A DNA stretch of 64,000 nucleotides from Curtobacterium pusillum (lineage in GTDB: Bacteria > Actinomycetota > Actinomycetes > Actinomycetales > Microbacteriaceae), in NCBI RefSeq assembly GCF_013359865.1, contig NZ_JABMCE010000086.1:124001-188000 (forward strand), written 5' to 3'. The notes beneath the pieces are model-generated. The model saw only the letters and a program-made list of their open reading frames with translations, was not told the DNA's origin and searched no databases. Position 1 is the stretch's first letter, and each line of letters opens with the position of its first letter. This document shows positions 20,168 through 29,074 of this stretch, piece after piece. The translations under genes and the position numbers were made by a program.

Positions 20168-21034
20168 GTGAGCAACCCGGCGTACGACTCCTCCAACACC
20201 TGCTACCGACACCCCGACCGGCAGAGCTTCGTGCTGTGCCAGCGGTGCGGGCGGACGATCTGCCCGGAGTGCCAGACGCCGGCAGCGGTGGGGGTGCACT
20301 GCCCGGAGTGCGTGCGTGAGCAGCGCGCGCAGTACTCGGCGAACCGTCGAGCGGCCGGAGGCCCCAGCGGGCTGACGGTCGCCCGGCGGCGCTTCGCCAT
20401 GCTCGACCAGAAGGCGACGGTGGTCATCATCGTCGTCTCGGTCGTGCTCTGGCTGCTGAACACGCTGAGCGGCGGGTACGTCAACGCGTGGCTCAGCTAC
20501 TACACACCCCTGGTCGGAACCCAGCCGTGGCGCCTCGTCACGGGACTGTTCGTGCACTCGTCCTTCCTCCACATCCTGTTCAACATGTGGGCGGTGTGGA
20601 TCTTCGGGCGGATACTCGAGAACATCCTCGGGACCTGGCGTTTCCTCGCGCTGTACTTCCTCGCGGGACTCGGCGGTGACCTCGCCGTCTCGTGGCTGAG
20701 CCCGGGAACCCAGGTCGTCGGCGCCTCCGGGGCGATCTTCGGCCTGTTCGCGGCCTTCTTCGTGATCCAGCGCAGCCTCGGGTACAACGCGGTGCAGCTG
20801 CTGGTCGTCATGGGCTTGAACCTCCTCGTGGGCTTCCTGCCCGGCACCGCGATCTCGTGGCAGGCGCACGTCGGCGGGATCGTGCTCGGGTTCATCACGG
20901 GGTTCGTGTACTCGAAGACCCGGAACGTCCGGCAGCGCGGGCTCCAGGCCGGGCTGCTGATCGCGGAGGCGGTCGTCGTGATCGCGGCGATCTACGCTGC
21001 GTACGCGGGTCTCCAGGTCGGCATCGGGATTTGA
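20168..21034 (+). CDS. Rhomboid-family intramembrane serine protease with N-terminal zinc-finger
   Basis: 288 aa from a GTG. The N-terminal 50 residues form a B-box-like zinc-binding module with Cys12, His15, Cys24, Cys27, Cys32, Cys35, His44, Cys45 and Cys48. Six or seven membrane segments follow (from about 84). The catalytic dyad is Ser187 in GASGAIFG and His234 in WQAHVGG; HSSFLHILFNMWAVW is the conserved region in the first rhomboid-domain segments. Cleaves membrane-spanning substrates inside the bilayer; the substrate is unknown. Co-transcribed with ppiA. Confidence 0.92.
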   Translation: MSNPAYDSSNTCYRHPDRQSFVLCQRCGRTICPECQTPAAVGVHCPECVREQRAQYSANRRAAGGPSGLTVARRRFAMLDQKATVVIIVVSVVLWLLNTLSGGYVNAWLSYYTPLVGTQPWRLVTGLFVHSSFLHILFNMWAVWIFGRILENILGTWRFLALYFLAGLGGDLAVSWLSPGTQVVGASGAIFGLFAAFFVIQRSLGYNAVQLLVVMGLNLLVGFLPGTAISWQAHVGGIVLGFITGFVYSKTRNVRQRGLQAGLLIAEAVVVIAAIYAAYAGLQVGIGI

Positions 21035-21051
21035 CGCTCCCCGGTCCGCAG

Positions 21052-21077
21052 GGCCCCGTCGCGTGAGCGGCGGGGCC
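21052..21077 (+). terminator. Hairpin after the rhomboid gene
   Basis: GGCCCCG (21052-21058) and CGGGGCC (21071-21077) with a 12-nt loop that can extend the stem, followed by TTCGTCG; 17 bp after the stop codon. Confidence 0.6.
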
Positions 21078-21138
21078 TTCGTCGTCGCCCCGGCCGGCGC
21101 TGTCGACAGGTGTGGCTTTCCACATGTGCACGAGCGAG

Positions 21139-21319
21139 TTGTCCACAGCTGTGGAGAAAGCGGTGAGTTACACGGGTGTGATTATCCCCATTGTGGACTC
21201 AGCTGTGGATAACTCCGGGGCGGAGGTGTGGATGGTGCTGTGGAGAGTGTGGACAAGTGTGGAGAACGGGCAGTCAGCTGGGGACAGCGCGGATTCCGCC
21301 CGCCAGACCTTGTGGAGAA
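21139..21319. promoter_or_regulatory. Dense array of DnaA boxes outside oriC
   Basis: Perfect 9-mers: TTGTCCACA (21139-21147), TGTGGATAA (21204-21212) and TGTGGACAA (21248-21256). Near matches: TGTGGAGAA (21150, 21258, 21311), TTATCCCCA (21182), TGTGGACTC (21192), TGTGGATGG (21227) and TGTGGAGAG (21239). That is ten sites in about 180 bp, mostly in one orientation and many spaced 9-12 bp. The whole 346-bp gap between rhomboid and crgA has no gene. It resembles a DnaA-titration or regulatory cluster, 14 kb from dnaA. Confidence 0.7.
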
Positions 21320-21330
21320 CGGCGGAACGA

Positions 21331-21366
21331 CGAAGCCCGTCGTACCTTCCGGTACGACGGGCTTCG
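21331..21366 (-). terminator. crgA terminator
   Basis: CGAAGCCCGTCGTACC, loop TTCC, GGTACGACGGGCTTCG: a perfect 16-bp stem directly beyond the crgA stop codon. It may also stop leftover rightward transcription from ppiA-rhomboid. Confidence 0.88.
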
Positions 21367-21380
21367 GGGATGCGCCGGGG

Positions 21381-21635
21381 CTACCGCCAGCGCGTGGTCA
21401 TGAGGAAGCCGGCGAACATGATGCCGAAGCCGATGAGGATGTTCCACGACCCGAGGGACGGCACGGGCAGCGTCGTGTTCGAGATGTAGAAGACGATCAC
21501 CCAGGCGAGGCCGACGAGCATGAAGCCGAACATGACCGGCTTGAACCACACGGGGTTCGGCTGGTCCCCCGCAGTGTCGACCGAGTCGGCTCGGGTCGTC
21601 CGGGCGGGCTTGGTGCGGTCCTTGTCCTTGGCCAT
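21381..21635 (-). CDS. crgA: Cell division protein CrgA
   Basis: 84 aa. A basic/polar N-terminus of about 30 residues precedes two membrane segments: about 33-50 (PVMFGFMLVGLAWVIVFY) and 64-80 (WNILIGFGIMFAGFLMT). CrgA recruits division and peptidoglycan proteins to the septum in mycobacteria and inhibits premature Z-ring assembly in Streptomyces. The conserved VGLAWVIVFYI and GFGIMFAGF segments and the position before pabA/trpG-pknB support the call. Confidence 0.92.
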   Translation of the reverse strand: MAKDKDRTKPARTTRADSVDTAGDQPNPVWFKPVMFGFMLVGLAWVIVFYISNTTLPVPSLGSWNILIGFGIMFAGFLMTTRWR

Positions 21636-21717
21636 GGCCGGTATCCTACCGTCAACACGTGTGTGGGAGGACTCTCAGACCGCTGCACACATCCCCCACG
21701 AGTACGGTGAACCGACC

Positions 21718-22362
21718 ATGACCAAGATCCTCGTCGTCGACAACTACGACAGCTTCGTCTACACGCTGAACGGCTACGTGCAGCAGCTCGGCGCGGAGAC
21801 CGACGTGGTCCGGAACGACGCCTTCCCCGCCGCCGAGATCGCCGAGCGCATCGCCGACTACGACGGTGTGCTGCTCTCTCCCGGCCCGGGTACCCCATCC
21901 GACGCCGGCGTCTCGATCGAGACCGTCCACGCAGCGATCGCGGCCGACAAGCCACTCCTCGGCGTGTGCCTCGGGCACCAGGCGATCGCCGAGGCTCTGG
22001 GCGCCACGGTGACCCACGCCGAGGAACTCATGCACGGCAAGACCTCCCAGGTCGACCACGACGACAGCCCCCTCTTCGCCGGCGTCCCGCACCCGTTCAC
22101 GGCCACCCGCTACCACTCTCTCGCGATCGTCGACGGCACCGTCCCGGATGAACTCACCGTGACCGCGCGGACCGGTGGCGGCGTGATCATGGGCGTGCAG
22201 CACCGCGAACACCCCGTCTACGGCGTGCAGTTCCACCCCGAGTCCGTGCTCACCGAGGGCGGTTACCGCATGGTGGGCAACTGGCTCGAGACGACAGGTC
22301 TCGCCGGCGCTGCTGACCGGGCCGCCGGACTGAACCCGCTCATCGCGGGCCACCGCGCCTGA
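21718..22362 (+). CDS. pabA: Glutamine amidotransferase, anthranilate/4-amino-4-deoxychorismate synthase component II
   Basis: 214 aa class I amidotransferase that supplies ammonia to a chorismate-using partner. Motifs: DNYDSFVYTLNGYVQQLG at the N-terminus, oxyanion loop SPGPGTP, nucleophile Cys in GVCLGHQAIAE, and the His-Glu pair in VQFHPESVLTEGG. Sequence cannot decide between TrpG (tryptophan) and PabA (folate); no partner trpE/pabB is nearby. Genes at this position beside pknB are annotated trpG or pabA in other actinobacteria. TACGGT upstream suggests a very short leader. Confidence 0.9.
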   Translation: MTKILVVDNYDSFVYTLNGYVQQLGAETDVVRNDAFPAAEIAERIADYDGVLLSPGPGTPSDAGVSIETVHAAIAADKPLLGVCLGHQAIAEALGATVTHAEELMHGKTSQVDHDDSPLFAGVPHPFTATRYHSLAIVDGTVPDELTVTARTGGGVIMGVQHREHPVYGVQFHPESVLTEGGYRMVGNWLETTGLAGAADRAAGLNPLIAGHRA

Positions 22363-22414
22363 TCCCGGGGCCGGCCGTCGGCACGTCGTGACGGTGCTCG
22401 GGGTGGTGGGTCGT

Positions 22415-22423
22415 GCCTCCAGG
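22415..22423 (-). repeat. GCCTCCAGG repeat core after pabA
   Basis: Inverse-orientation core of the CCTGGAGGC motif in the 146-bp gap between the convergent pabA and pknB genes. No clear terminator is visible there otherwise. Confidence 0.45.
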
Positions 22424-22508
22424 CGGCTTCCGTGCGCGACGTGACGGCTCTCCGGACAGGAGGCGCTGCTCAGCCCCGCCAGCAGGCGACCGTCAGGGCG
22501 CGGTCAGG

Positions 22509-24314
22509 TCAATGACCGTCGTCGCCGCCGTCGTTGCCACCGTCGTTGCCACCGTTGTCGTCTCCGCCGGAGGCGGGCTGCGTGGGCTGGGACGAAGCTG
22601 CGCAGTACGTGAGCACGACCGTGCTGCCCTGGGCGATGTCGCCGGCCGGGGCGCTCTGCTGCGACACGGTACCGCCGGTGCACGAGTAGGAGGGTGCGGG
22701 CGTGACCTTGAGTCCGAGGCCGGCGAGGGTCGCGTTGGCGGTCGCGAACGGCTGCTGGGTGACGTTCGGGAGTTCGACCTTGCCGTTCGACACCGTCAGG
22801 TTCACCACGGTGCCCTTGGCGTGCTGCGACGCGGCCGCGGGGTCCGTGCTCATGACGGTCCCCTCGGGGACGTCCGGCGAGTAGTCGGAGTTGATCGCGC
22901 CGAGGGTGAACCCGGCGTCCTTCAGGGTCTTCTCCGCAGCATCCTGCGCCTGACCGGCGAGGTCCGGGACCGCGACCTGCTCGGGACCGAGCGACACGAC
23001 CACGCGGACGTTCTGACTGCGCCCGACGTTGGTGCCGGACCCGGGCTCGGTGCGGATGACCGTGCCCTTGTCCACGTCGTCGGAGTTCTCCTCGACCTTG
23101 ACCGGCACGAGGTCGCGCTTCTCGAGCGCCGATGCGGCCGAGTCGTACGTCGCGCCGACGACGTTCGGCACGCTGACCGACGACGACACCGGCGGCTTGC
23201 CCGGCTGCAGGTTCGCGACGAAGAACACGACCGCGACGATGACCGCTGCCGTGAGGATGATCCCGACCCAGATCCACGCCACGGGTGGGCGGTTCTGGGT
23301 GCGCTGCGGGCGGTGCTCGGCGGTGTCGTCCTCGAGCTCGCGGAACGCGACGGCCGGGTTCGACGTCGTGCGCGGGTTCACCCCGAAGAGGACGGTCGAG
23401 GCGTCGTTCGCCGAGTGCTGCTGGAGCTTGCGGGTCGACGCGGGCACGTGGCCTGCCGCGGCCTGCTGCAACTCCGTGCGGAACTCGGCAGCGTTCTGGT
23501 ACCGGCGCGTGCGGTCCTTGACGAGGGCGTGGAGCGTCACCGCGTCGAGCGCGGGAGAGACCCCGGGCGAGAGGGTCGACGGTGCGACCGGCTGCTCGCT
23601 GACGTGCTGGTACGCGACCGCGACGGGGGTGTCGCCGAGGAACGGCGGACGGCCGGTGAGGAGCTCGAACAGGACGACACCGGTCGAGTAGACGTCGGTA
23701 CGGGCATCGACGGTCTCGCCGCGCGCCTGCTCCGGGGAGAAGTAGGAAGCGGTGCCGAGGATCGAGGTGGTCTGCGCGACCGTGGCCGAGGTGTCGGTGA
23801 TGGCCCGGGCGATCCCGAAGTCCATCACCTTGACCTGGCCGGAGTGGGTCACCATGACGTTCGCGGGCTTGATGTCGCGGTGCACGACCCCGGCGCGGTG
23901 CGAGTACTCGAGCGCGGTGAGGATGCCCTCGGTGATGCGCACGGCTTCGTCCGGGGCGACTGGACCATCGCCGATGATGTCGGAGAGCGGACGGCCCTCG
24001 ACGTACTCCATGACGATGAAGGGCACCTGCACCTCGGCGCCCGAGGTCTCGGTGACGGTCTCCTCGCCGGCGTCGTAGACGCGGACGATGGTCGGGTGCG
24101 CCATGCGCGCGGCCGCCTGGGCTTCCTGCCGGAAGCGCGTTCGGAACGCCGGGTCGTTCGCGAGGCTCGGCTTCAGCAGCTTCACCGCGACCTTGCGTCC
24201 GAGCCGCGTGTCGTTGCCCAGATGCACAGTGGCCATGCCGCCCCGGCCGATGACGTCACCGATCTCGTAGCGGTTGGCGAGGAGGGTGATCCCCGCGGTC
24301 ACACCTTCTGGCAC
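22509..24314 (-). CDS. pknB: Ser/Thr protein kinase PknB with extracellular PASTA domains
   Basis: 601 aa from a GTG with GGAGGA upstream. Kinase domain (about 10-275): glycine loop IGRGGMATVHLG, lysine AVKLLK, HRDIKPANV, DFG and the activation segment ending GTASYFSPEQ. A juxtamembrane linker and one membrane span (WIWVGIILTAAVIVAVVFFV, about 343-362) lead to at least three PASTA repeats (from about 378) that bind muropeptides or lipid II. The C-terminus is a Gly/Asn/Asp tail. PknB tunes peptidoglycan synthesis and growth. Last gene of the leftward fhaA-to-pknB series; 121 bp separate it from the pknA-like gene, which may carry an extra promoter. Confidence 0.95.
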   Translation of the reverse strand: MPEGVTAGITLLANRYEIGDVIGRGGMATVHLGNDTRLGRKVAVKLLKPSLANDPAFRTRFRQEAQAAARMAHPTIVRVYDAGEETVTETSGAEVQVPFIVMEYVEGRPLSDIIGDGPVAPDEAVRITEGILTALEYSHRAGVVHRDIKPANVMVTHSGQVKVMDFGIARAITDTSATVAQTTSILGTASYFSPEQARGETVDARTDVYSTGVVLFELLTGRPPFLGDTPVAVAYQHVSEQPVAPSTLSPGVSPALDAVTLHALVKDRTRRYQNAAEFRTELQQAAAGHVPASTRKLQQHSANDASTVLFGVNPRTTSNPAVAFRELEDDTAEHRPQRTQNRPPVAWIWVGIILTAAVIVAVVFFVANLQPGKPPVSSSVSVPNVVGATYDSAASALEKRDLVPVKVEENSDDVDKGTVIRTEPGSGTNVGRSQNVRVVVSLGPEQVAVPDLAGQAQDAAEKTLKDAGFTLGAINSDYSPDVPEGTVMSTDPAAASQHAKGTVVNLTVSNGKVELPNVTQQPFATANATLAGLGLKVTPAPSYSCTGGTVSQQSAPAGDIAQGSTVVLTYCAASSQPTQPASGGDDNGGNDGGNDGGDDGH

Positions 24315-24435
24315 GTACTCCTCCGAATGTCCGTCCGGGCTAGTGTACGGCAGGCGTTGCTGGTGAGATGCTGGCTACGGGGGCTCCGACCCAACCGTTA
24401 CGCAACGGTGTCGCGAGTCCCCGTCCGGGGGACGT

Positions 24436-26190
24436 TCAGTTGTCGTCCTGCGGGCCCTGGCTCGGGTTGTTGCCGTCGGTCGGGTCCGTGGTCGGCTCGT
24501 CGGTCGCCTGCCAGGTGTCGCTCGTGGCGGCCTCGGACGCGGCCGACGCGGGGAGGTTCCCGCAGGTCACGGTGTAGCTCAGCGAGGCGGCCTTGCCGGC
24601 CGCGTCGATCTGCACGGGGACCGAGCGGTGGTCGGCGTCGAGCGTCCCCGAGGTCTTGCTCGAGGCGTCCTTGCCACCCGTGATCGTGTACGCGTACGAG
24701 GCCACCGTGTAGCCGGTCGGGCACGTCGCGGCAGCCCAGGTGAAGGTCACCTGGCCGTCAGCGGACACCGTTCCCGGCGACGCCGAGTTGGGCTGGTTCA
24801 CGGTCGGCTGCTCCGTGTACCGCTGGATCACGACGACCGAACCCACGGCGAGACTGCCGGTCGGGCTGATCGACTCGACCGTGTTCGCCTTGTCGGCGCT
24901 GGGGGCGGTGTCGCCGTCCTCCACCTGGGGCGTGAGTCCCGCCTGCGACAGCTTCGCCTGGGCATCGGCGACCGAGAGTCCCACGTAGTCCGCCGCGTTC
25001 ACGAGGACACGTGTCTCCGTGGGTGTCGCGCTCGGCGTGGGCGTGTGCGAGCGCGTGGCCTTCGCGGACGACGGCGACGCGGAGGGCTCGGGCGAACCGT
25101 TCCCGTCGAGGGCGAAGGCCGCGATGAGCGCGGCGATGGCGAGCACGACGATGCCGCCGACGAGCCACCAGATCCACGCGCGCTTCTTCTTCGGCTCCTC
25201 GTCCTCGCTCGCGACCGGCGAGCCCGGGGTCCCCGGACCGCCGGCGACGACACCGGCCGACGTGCCGATGAGCGCGGTCGCGGCGTCGTTCCCCTGCGCC
25301 TGCGGGGGGTTGAACGCCACGGTGCCGCCGGCCGCCGCGATGGCCGGCACGGCGACGGTCGCCGCCGCGACGTCCCCGCGGCGGAGTGCCTGTGCCGCGC
25401 GGGCCAGGTTCGCAGCGGTGGCCGGACGATCGGCGGGCTTCTTCGCGATGCACGACATCACGAGGGCGGACACCGGCTCCGGGATGTCCCCGGGGAGCGC
25501 GGGCGGCTGCTCGTTGATGTGTGCCATCGCGATCGCGACCTGCGACTCGCCGGTGAAGGGTCGGCGACCCGCCAGGCACTCGTACGCGACGATGCCGAGC
25601 GAGTAGATGTCCGTCGACGGCGACGCCGGGTGTCCGCTCGCCTGCTCCGGCGAGAGGTACTGCACGGTGCCCATGACCTGCCCGGTCGCGGTGAGCGGGA
25701 CCTGGTCGGCGATGCGCGCGATGCCGAAGTCGGTGATCTTGACGCGGCCGTCCGGCGTGATGAGCAGGTTGCCGGGCTTGATGTCGCGGTGCACGAGGCC
25801 CACGGCGTGCGCGGCCTGCAGGGCGTTCGCGGTCTGCGCGACGATGTCGAGCACCTTGTCGACCGGGAGCGTGTGCTCCCGCTCGATCATCGTCGAGAGC
25901 GCCTCGCCGGGGACGAGCTCCATCACGAGGTAGGCGCTGCCGTCCTCCTCGCCGTAGTCGAACACGTTGGCGATGCCCTCGTGGTTGACGAGCGCAGCGT
26001 GACGGGCCTCGGCGCGGAAGCGCTCGAGGAAGCCCGGGTCGCCGAGGTACTCGTCCTTCAGGATCTTGAGTGCGACGGTCCGGCCGATGACGAGGTCGGT
26101 GGCCTGCCACACCTCTCCCATGCCGCCGATGGCGACTCGGGACGAGAGCTGGTACCGCCCACCGAAGGTGAGTCCGCTGGTGGGTCTCAT
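24436..26190 (-). CDS. pknA: Ser/Thr protein kinase, PknA-like with extracellular domain
   Basis: 584 aa; ATG overlaps the pbpA stop (ATGA). The kinase domain (about 12-270) has VAIGGMGEVWQA, VALKILK, HRDIKPGNLL, DFG and GTVQYLSPEQ. A single membrane span (WIWWLVGGIVVLAIAALIAA, about 356-375) follows a basic stop-transfer cluster (EPKKKR). Outside are a Ser/Pro/Thr-rich stalk, one PASTA-like repeat (YVGLSVADAQAKLSQAGL) and an additional C-terminal domain with two cysteines (ATCPTGY and TVTCGNLP) that could form a disulfide. Mycobacterial PknA lacks PASTA; here the ectodomain is larger. Confidence 0.92.
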   Translation of the reverse strand: MRPTSGLTFGGRYQLSSRVAIGGMGEVWQATDLVIGRTVALKILKDEYLGDPGFLERFRAEARHAALVNHEGIANVFDYGEEDGSAYLVMELVPGEALSTMIEREHTLPVDKVLDIVAQTANALQAAHAVGLVHRDIKPGNLLITPDGRVKITDFGIARIADQVPLTATGQVMGTVQYLSPEQASGHPASPSTDIYSLGIVAYECLAGRRPFTGESQVAIAMAHINEQPPALPGDIPEPVSALVMSCIAKKPADRPATAANLARAAQALRRGDVAAATVAVPAIAAAGGTVAFNPPQAQGNDAATALIGTSAGVVAGGPGTPGSPVASEDEEPKKKRAWIWWLVGGIVVLAIAALIAAFALDGNGSPEPSASPSSAKATRSHTPTPSATPTETRVLVNAADYVGLSVADAQAKLSQAGLTPQVEDGDTAPSADKANTVESISPTGSLAVGSVVVIQRYTEQPTVNQPNSASPGTVSADGQVTFTWAAATCPTGYTVASYAYTITGGKDASSKTSGTLDADHRSVPVQIDAAGKAASLSYTVTCGNLPASAASEAATSDTWQATDEPTTDPTDGNNPSQGPQDDN

Positions 26191-27641
26191 TTGTTCAGCA
26201 CCGCCTCCATGACTTTCTTCGCGACCGGGGCCGCGACCGTGTTGCCGACTCCGGACTGCCCGAGTCCGCCGCCGTTCCCGACGACGACCGCGACGGCCAC
26301 CTCGGGGTCCTTCGCCGGGGCGAAGCCCGTGAACCACAGCGTGTAGGGGTCGCCCGTGCCGCCCTCCGCCGTACCCGTCTTCCCTGCGACGTCGACACCG
26401 TCGATCTTGGCATTGGTGCCGGTCCCGGAGCTGACGACGCTCTGCATGGCCTCGGTGAGGTCGCTCGCCTCGGACGGTGAGAGCGGGTTGCTGTACTGCT
26501 TCGGGGAGAAGGACTCGACCGTCTTCAGGTCGCTCGTGGTGATCGAGTCGACCAGCGAGGGCTGCATGACCTTGCCGTCGTTCGCGATGCCGGCCGACAC
26601 CATGGCCATCTGCAGCGGGGAGACCCGGACGCTCGCCTGGCCGAACGAGCTCAGCATGAGCTGCGCGGTCGAGTCGACGTCGGGGTACTGGCTGGCCGTG
26701 GCGCGCATGGGCACCTCGATCGCGTCGCCGAAGCCGTACTTGTCCGCCATGCTCTTGATCGCGTCGTACCCGAGCTTCTGCCCGAGCTCCGCGAACGGGA
26801 TGTTGCACGAGTACTGGATCGCCGTGCGGAGCTTCACGGTGTCGCCGCCCCCGCAGGAGCCGCCCTCGGCGTTGTTGATGTACGTGCTGGTACCGGGGAG
26901 CTGCAGGCGCGACGGGTTCGGGAACTCGGAGTCGAGGTTGTACTTGCCGCCCTCGAGCGCCGCCGACGCGACGATGAGCTTGAAGACCGATCCCGGCGTG
27001 TAGAGGTCGCCGCCGATCGCCCGGTTCTGCAGCGGCTTCGCGGCGTTCGACTCGAGCGACTTGTACTGGTCGATGACGTTCTGCGTGTCGTGCGACGTCA
27101 GCGAGTTCGGGTCGTAGCCCTGCTTCGACACCATCGCGAGGATCTTGCCGGTCTTCGGCTGGATCGCGACGACCGCGCCGGTGTTGTCGCCGAGGGCGTC
27201 GTACGCGGCCTGCTGCACGTCCGGGTCGATGGTCAGGTTGACGTTGTCGCCCTGGACGTCCTGGCCGGTGAGGATCGCGTTGAGGTTCTGGAAGAACGAG
27301 GCGTCCGAGTTGCCGGAGAGAACGGTGTTCTCGGCGCTCTCGATGCCGGCGTTGCCCTGCCCGATCGTGAAGTACCCGGTGACGGCCGAGTACAGGTCGC
27401 CGTTCGTGTACTTCCGCTGGTACTGGTACTGGTCGTCCACCGGGGTCGACTCGGCGATCGGACTGCCGTTCACGAGGATCGCGCCGCGCTTCGTGGAGTA
27501 GCTGGCGAGGATCGTCCGGGAGTTCCGGGAGTCGGCGCGGAGCGAGTCCGCCGAGAAGAACTGGATCGAGGTCGTCGACACGAAGAGCGCGACGAACATG
27601 AGCACGATGACGGTCGAGACACCGCGGAGCTGTCGGTTCAC
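26187..27641 (-). CDS. pbpA: Class B penicillin-binding protein (PbpA, transpeptidase)
   Basis: 484 aa from a GTG overlapping the rodA stop. One N-terminal membrane anchor (about 8-26) places the enzyme outside. The transpeptidase motifs are complete: SVFK (active-site serine) in PGSVFKLIVASAA, SCN in QYSCNIPFAELG, and KTG in AGKTGTAEGG. It cross-links peptidoglycan with its SEDS partner RodA encoded directly upstream. Coupled overlaps on both sides support a stoichiometric wall-synthesis operon controlled by the flanking kinases. Confidence 0.95.
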   Translation of the reverse strand: MNRQLRGVSTVIVLMFVALFVSTTSIQFFSADSLRADSRNSRTILASYSTKRGAILVNGSPIAESTPVDDQYQYQRKYTNGDLYSAVTGYFTIGQGNAGIESAENTVLSGNSDASFFQNLNAILTGQDVQGDNVNLTIDPDVQQAAYDALGDNTGAVVAIQPKTGKILAMVSKQGYDPNSLTSHDTQNVIDQYKSLESNAAKPLQNRAIGGDLYTPGSVFKLIVASAALEGGKYNLDSEFPNPSRLQLPGTSTYINNAEGGSCGGGDTVKLRTAIQYSCNIPFAELGQKLGYDAIKSMADKYGFGDAIEVPMRATASQYPDVDSTAQLMLSSFGQASVRVSPLQMAMVSAGIANDGKVMQPSLVDSITTSDLKTVESFSPKQYSNPLSPSEASDLTEAMQSVVSSGTGTNAKIDGVDVAGKTGTAEGGTGDPYTLWFTGFAPAKDPEVAVAVVVGNGGGLGQSGVGNTVAAPVAKKVMEAVLNK

Positions 27642-29074
27642 CGGCTGCGCTCCTTCCTGGTCGTACCGCGACCGCGCGCTGCGGGGATCGCACCCTGCTG
27701 CACGCGCTGTTCGGGAGGGATGGCGTCGGTCAGCCGCAGCAGCATCGCAGCGATGATCCAGTTGGCGATGAGGGACGAACCGCCCGCCGCCATGAAGGGT
27801 GTGGTGAGACCGGTGACGGGGATGACCCGGGTGATGCCGCCGACGACGACGAACACCTGCAGGGCGATCACGAAGCCGAAACCGACGCCGAGCAGCTTGC
27901 CGAAGTCGTCCTGCGCCATGAACCCGACGCGGAGGCCGCGGGACGCCAGGATGATGAACAGGGCCAGGATCGCGAAGACGCCGATGAGCCCGAGCTCCTC
28001 GCCGAGCGAGGCGATGATGTAGTCCGCGTTCGCGACCGGGGTGATGTACGGGCGCCCCTGGCCGAGACCGGTGCCGGTGATCCCGCCGTTCGCGAAGCCG
28101 AAGAGCCCCTGGACGAGCTGGTAGCTGCCCTGCGTCTGCCGCGCGAAGATCTCCTGGTTGAACGGGTCGAGCCACTGCTCGAAGCGTCCGTGCACGTAGA
28201 CGAGCGCGTTGGCCGCGATCACCGCGCCGCCGACGAACAGCACGAGTCCGATGAGCACCCAGCTGAGCCGGCCGGTCGCGACGTAGAGCATCACGAGGAA
28301 CAGCCCGAAGTACAGCAGCGCGGTGCCGAGGTCGCGCTGGAAGACCAGCACGCTCATCGCGGCGCCCCACATCACGAGGATCGGGCCGAGGTCGCGGGCG
28401 CGCGGGAACGTCATCCCCAGGAACTTCCGGCCGACGATCGACAGCGAGTCCCGGGCGGTGACGAGGTACCCGGCGAAGAACAGCGCCATGGTGATCTTCG
28501 CGAGCTCACCCGGCTGGAACGAGAACGGGCCGATCTTGATCCAGACCCGCGCGCCGCCGACGTTCTCGCCGATGCCCGGCAGCATCGGCAGCAGGAGCAG
28601 CGCGATCGTCAGGAACATGAAGATGTAGCGGTACCGCTGCAGGAAGCGGTGGTTCCGGACGACGGAGACCGTGATGATCGCCAGGACCATCGCGAGCATC
28701 GTCCAGACGATCTGCTTCACGCCGATCGCCGACCACCCGGACAGGCCGTTGTGGATGTCGATCCGGTAGATCTCGGCGATGCCGATGCCGTTCAGGACGA
28801 GTGCCACCGGGAGGACGAAGGGGTCCGCGTTCTTCGCCACGATCCGCAGCACGACGTGCATGACGAGCGCCAGCCCGAGGATCCCCGAGCCGACCCACAG
28901 CACCGAGGTGTCGAACAGACGCCCCTTCGTGCCGAGCTGCACGAGGACCATCGCGCCGGCGCAGATGCCGCACGCGATGACGAGCAGCACGAGCTCGAGG
29001 TTCCGGGCGCGCGCGGGCTCCCGCAGCTTGATCGTGATCGCCTGCGTGAAGGACTGGGCCGTGGCGTTGCTCAT
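27638..29074 (-). CDS. rodA: SEDS peptidoglycan polymerase RodA/FtsW
   Basis: 478 aa with about 12 membrane segments. SEDS proteins polymerise glycan strands from lipid II; the conserved signatures VGGARVWIKIGPFSFQPGEL and SLGEELGLIGVFAILALFI are present, as is the C-terminal GITRVIPVTGLTTPFMAAGG. Basic C-terminal tail (RGRGTTRKERSR). ATG overlaps the pstP stop and its own stop overlaps pbpA. RodA, not FtsW, is favoured by the adjacency to pbpA and kinase genes. Confidence 0.94.
   Translation of the reverse strand: MSNATAQSFTQAITIKLREPARARNLELVLLVIACGICAGAMVLVQLGTKGRLFDTSVLWVGSGILGLALVMHVVLRIVAKNADPFVLPVALVLNGIGIAEIYRIDIHNGLSGWSAIGVKQIVWTMLAMVLAIITVSVVRNHRFLQRYRYIFMFLTIALLLLPMLPGIGENVGGARVWIKIGPFSFQPGELAKITMALFFAGYLVTARDSLSIVGRKFLGMTFPRARDLGPILVMWGAAMSVLVFQRDLGTALLYFGLFLVMLYVATGRLSWVLIGLVLFVGGAVIAANALVYVHGRFEQWLDPFNQEIFARQTQGSYQLVQGLFGFANGGITGTGLGQGRPYITPVANADYIIASLGEELGLIGVFAILALFIILASRGLRVGFMAQDDFGKLLGVGFGFVIALQVFVVVGGITRVIPVTGLTTPFMAAGGSSLIANWIIAAMLLRLTDAIPPEQRVQQGAIPAARGRGTTRKERSR

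Noticed and set aside
22413-24683. Plus-strand 756-codon frame opposite pknB
   Set aside because: Antisense shadow of the kinase gene; no motifs.
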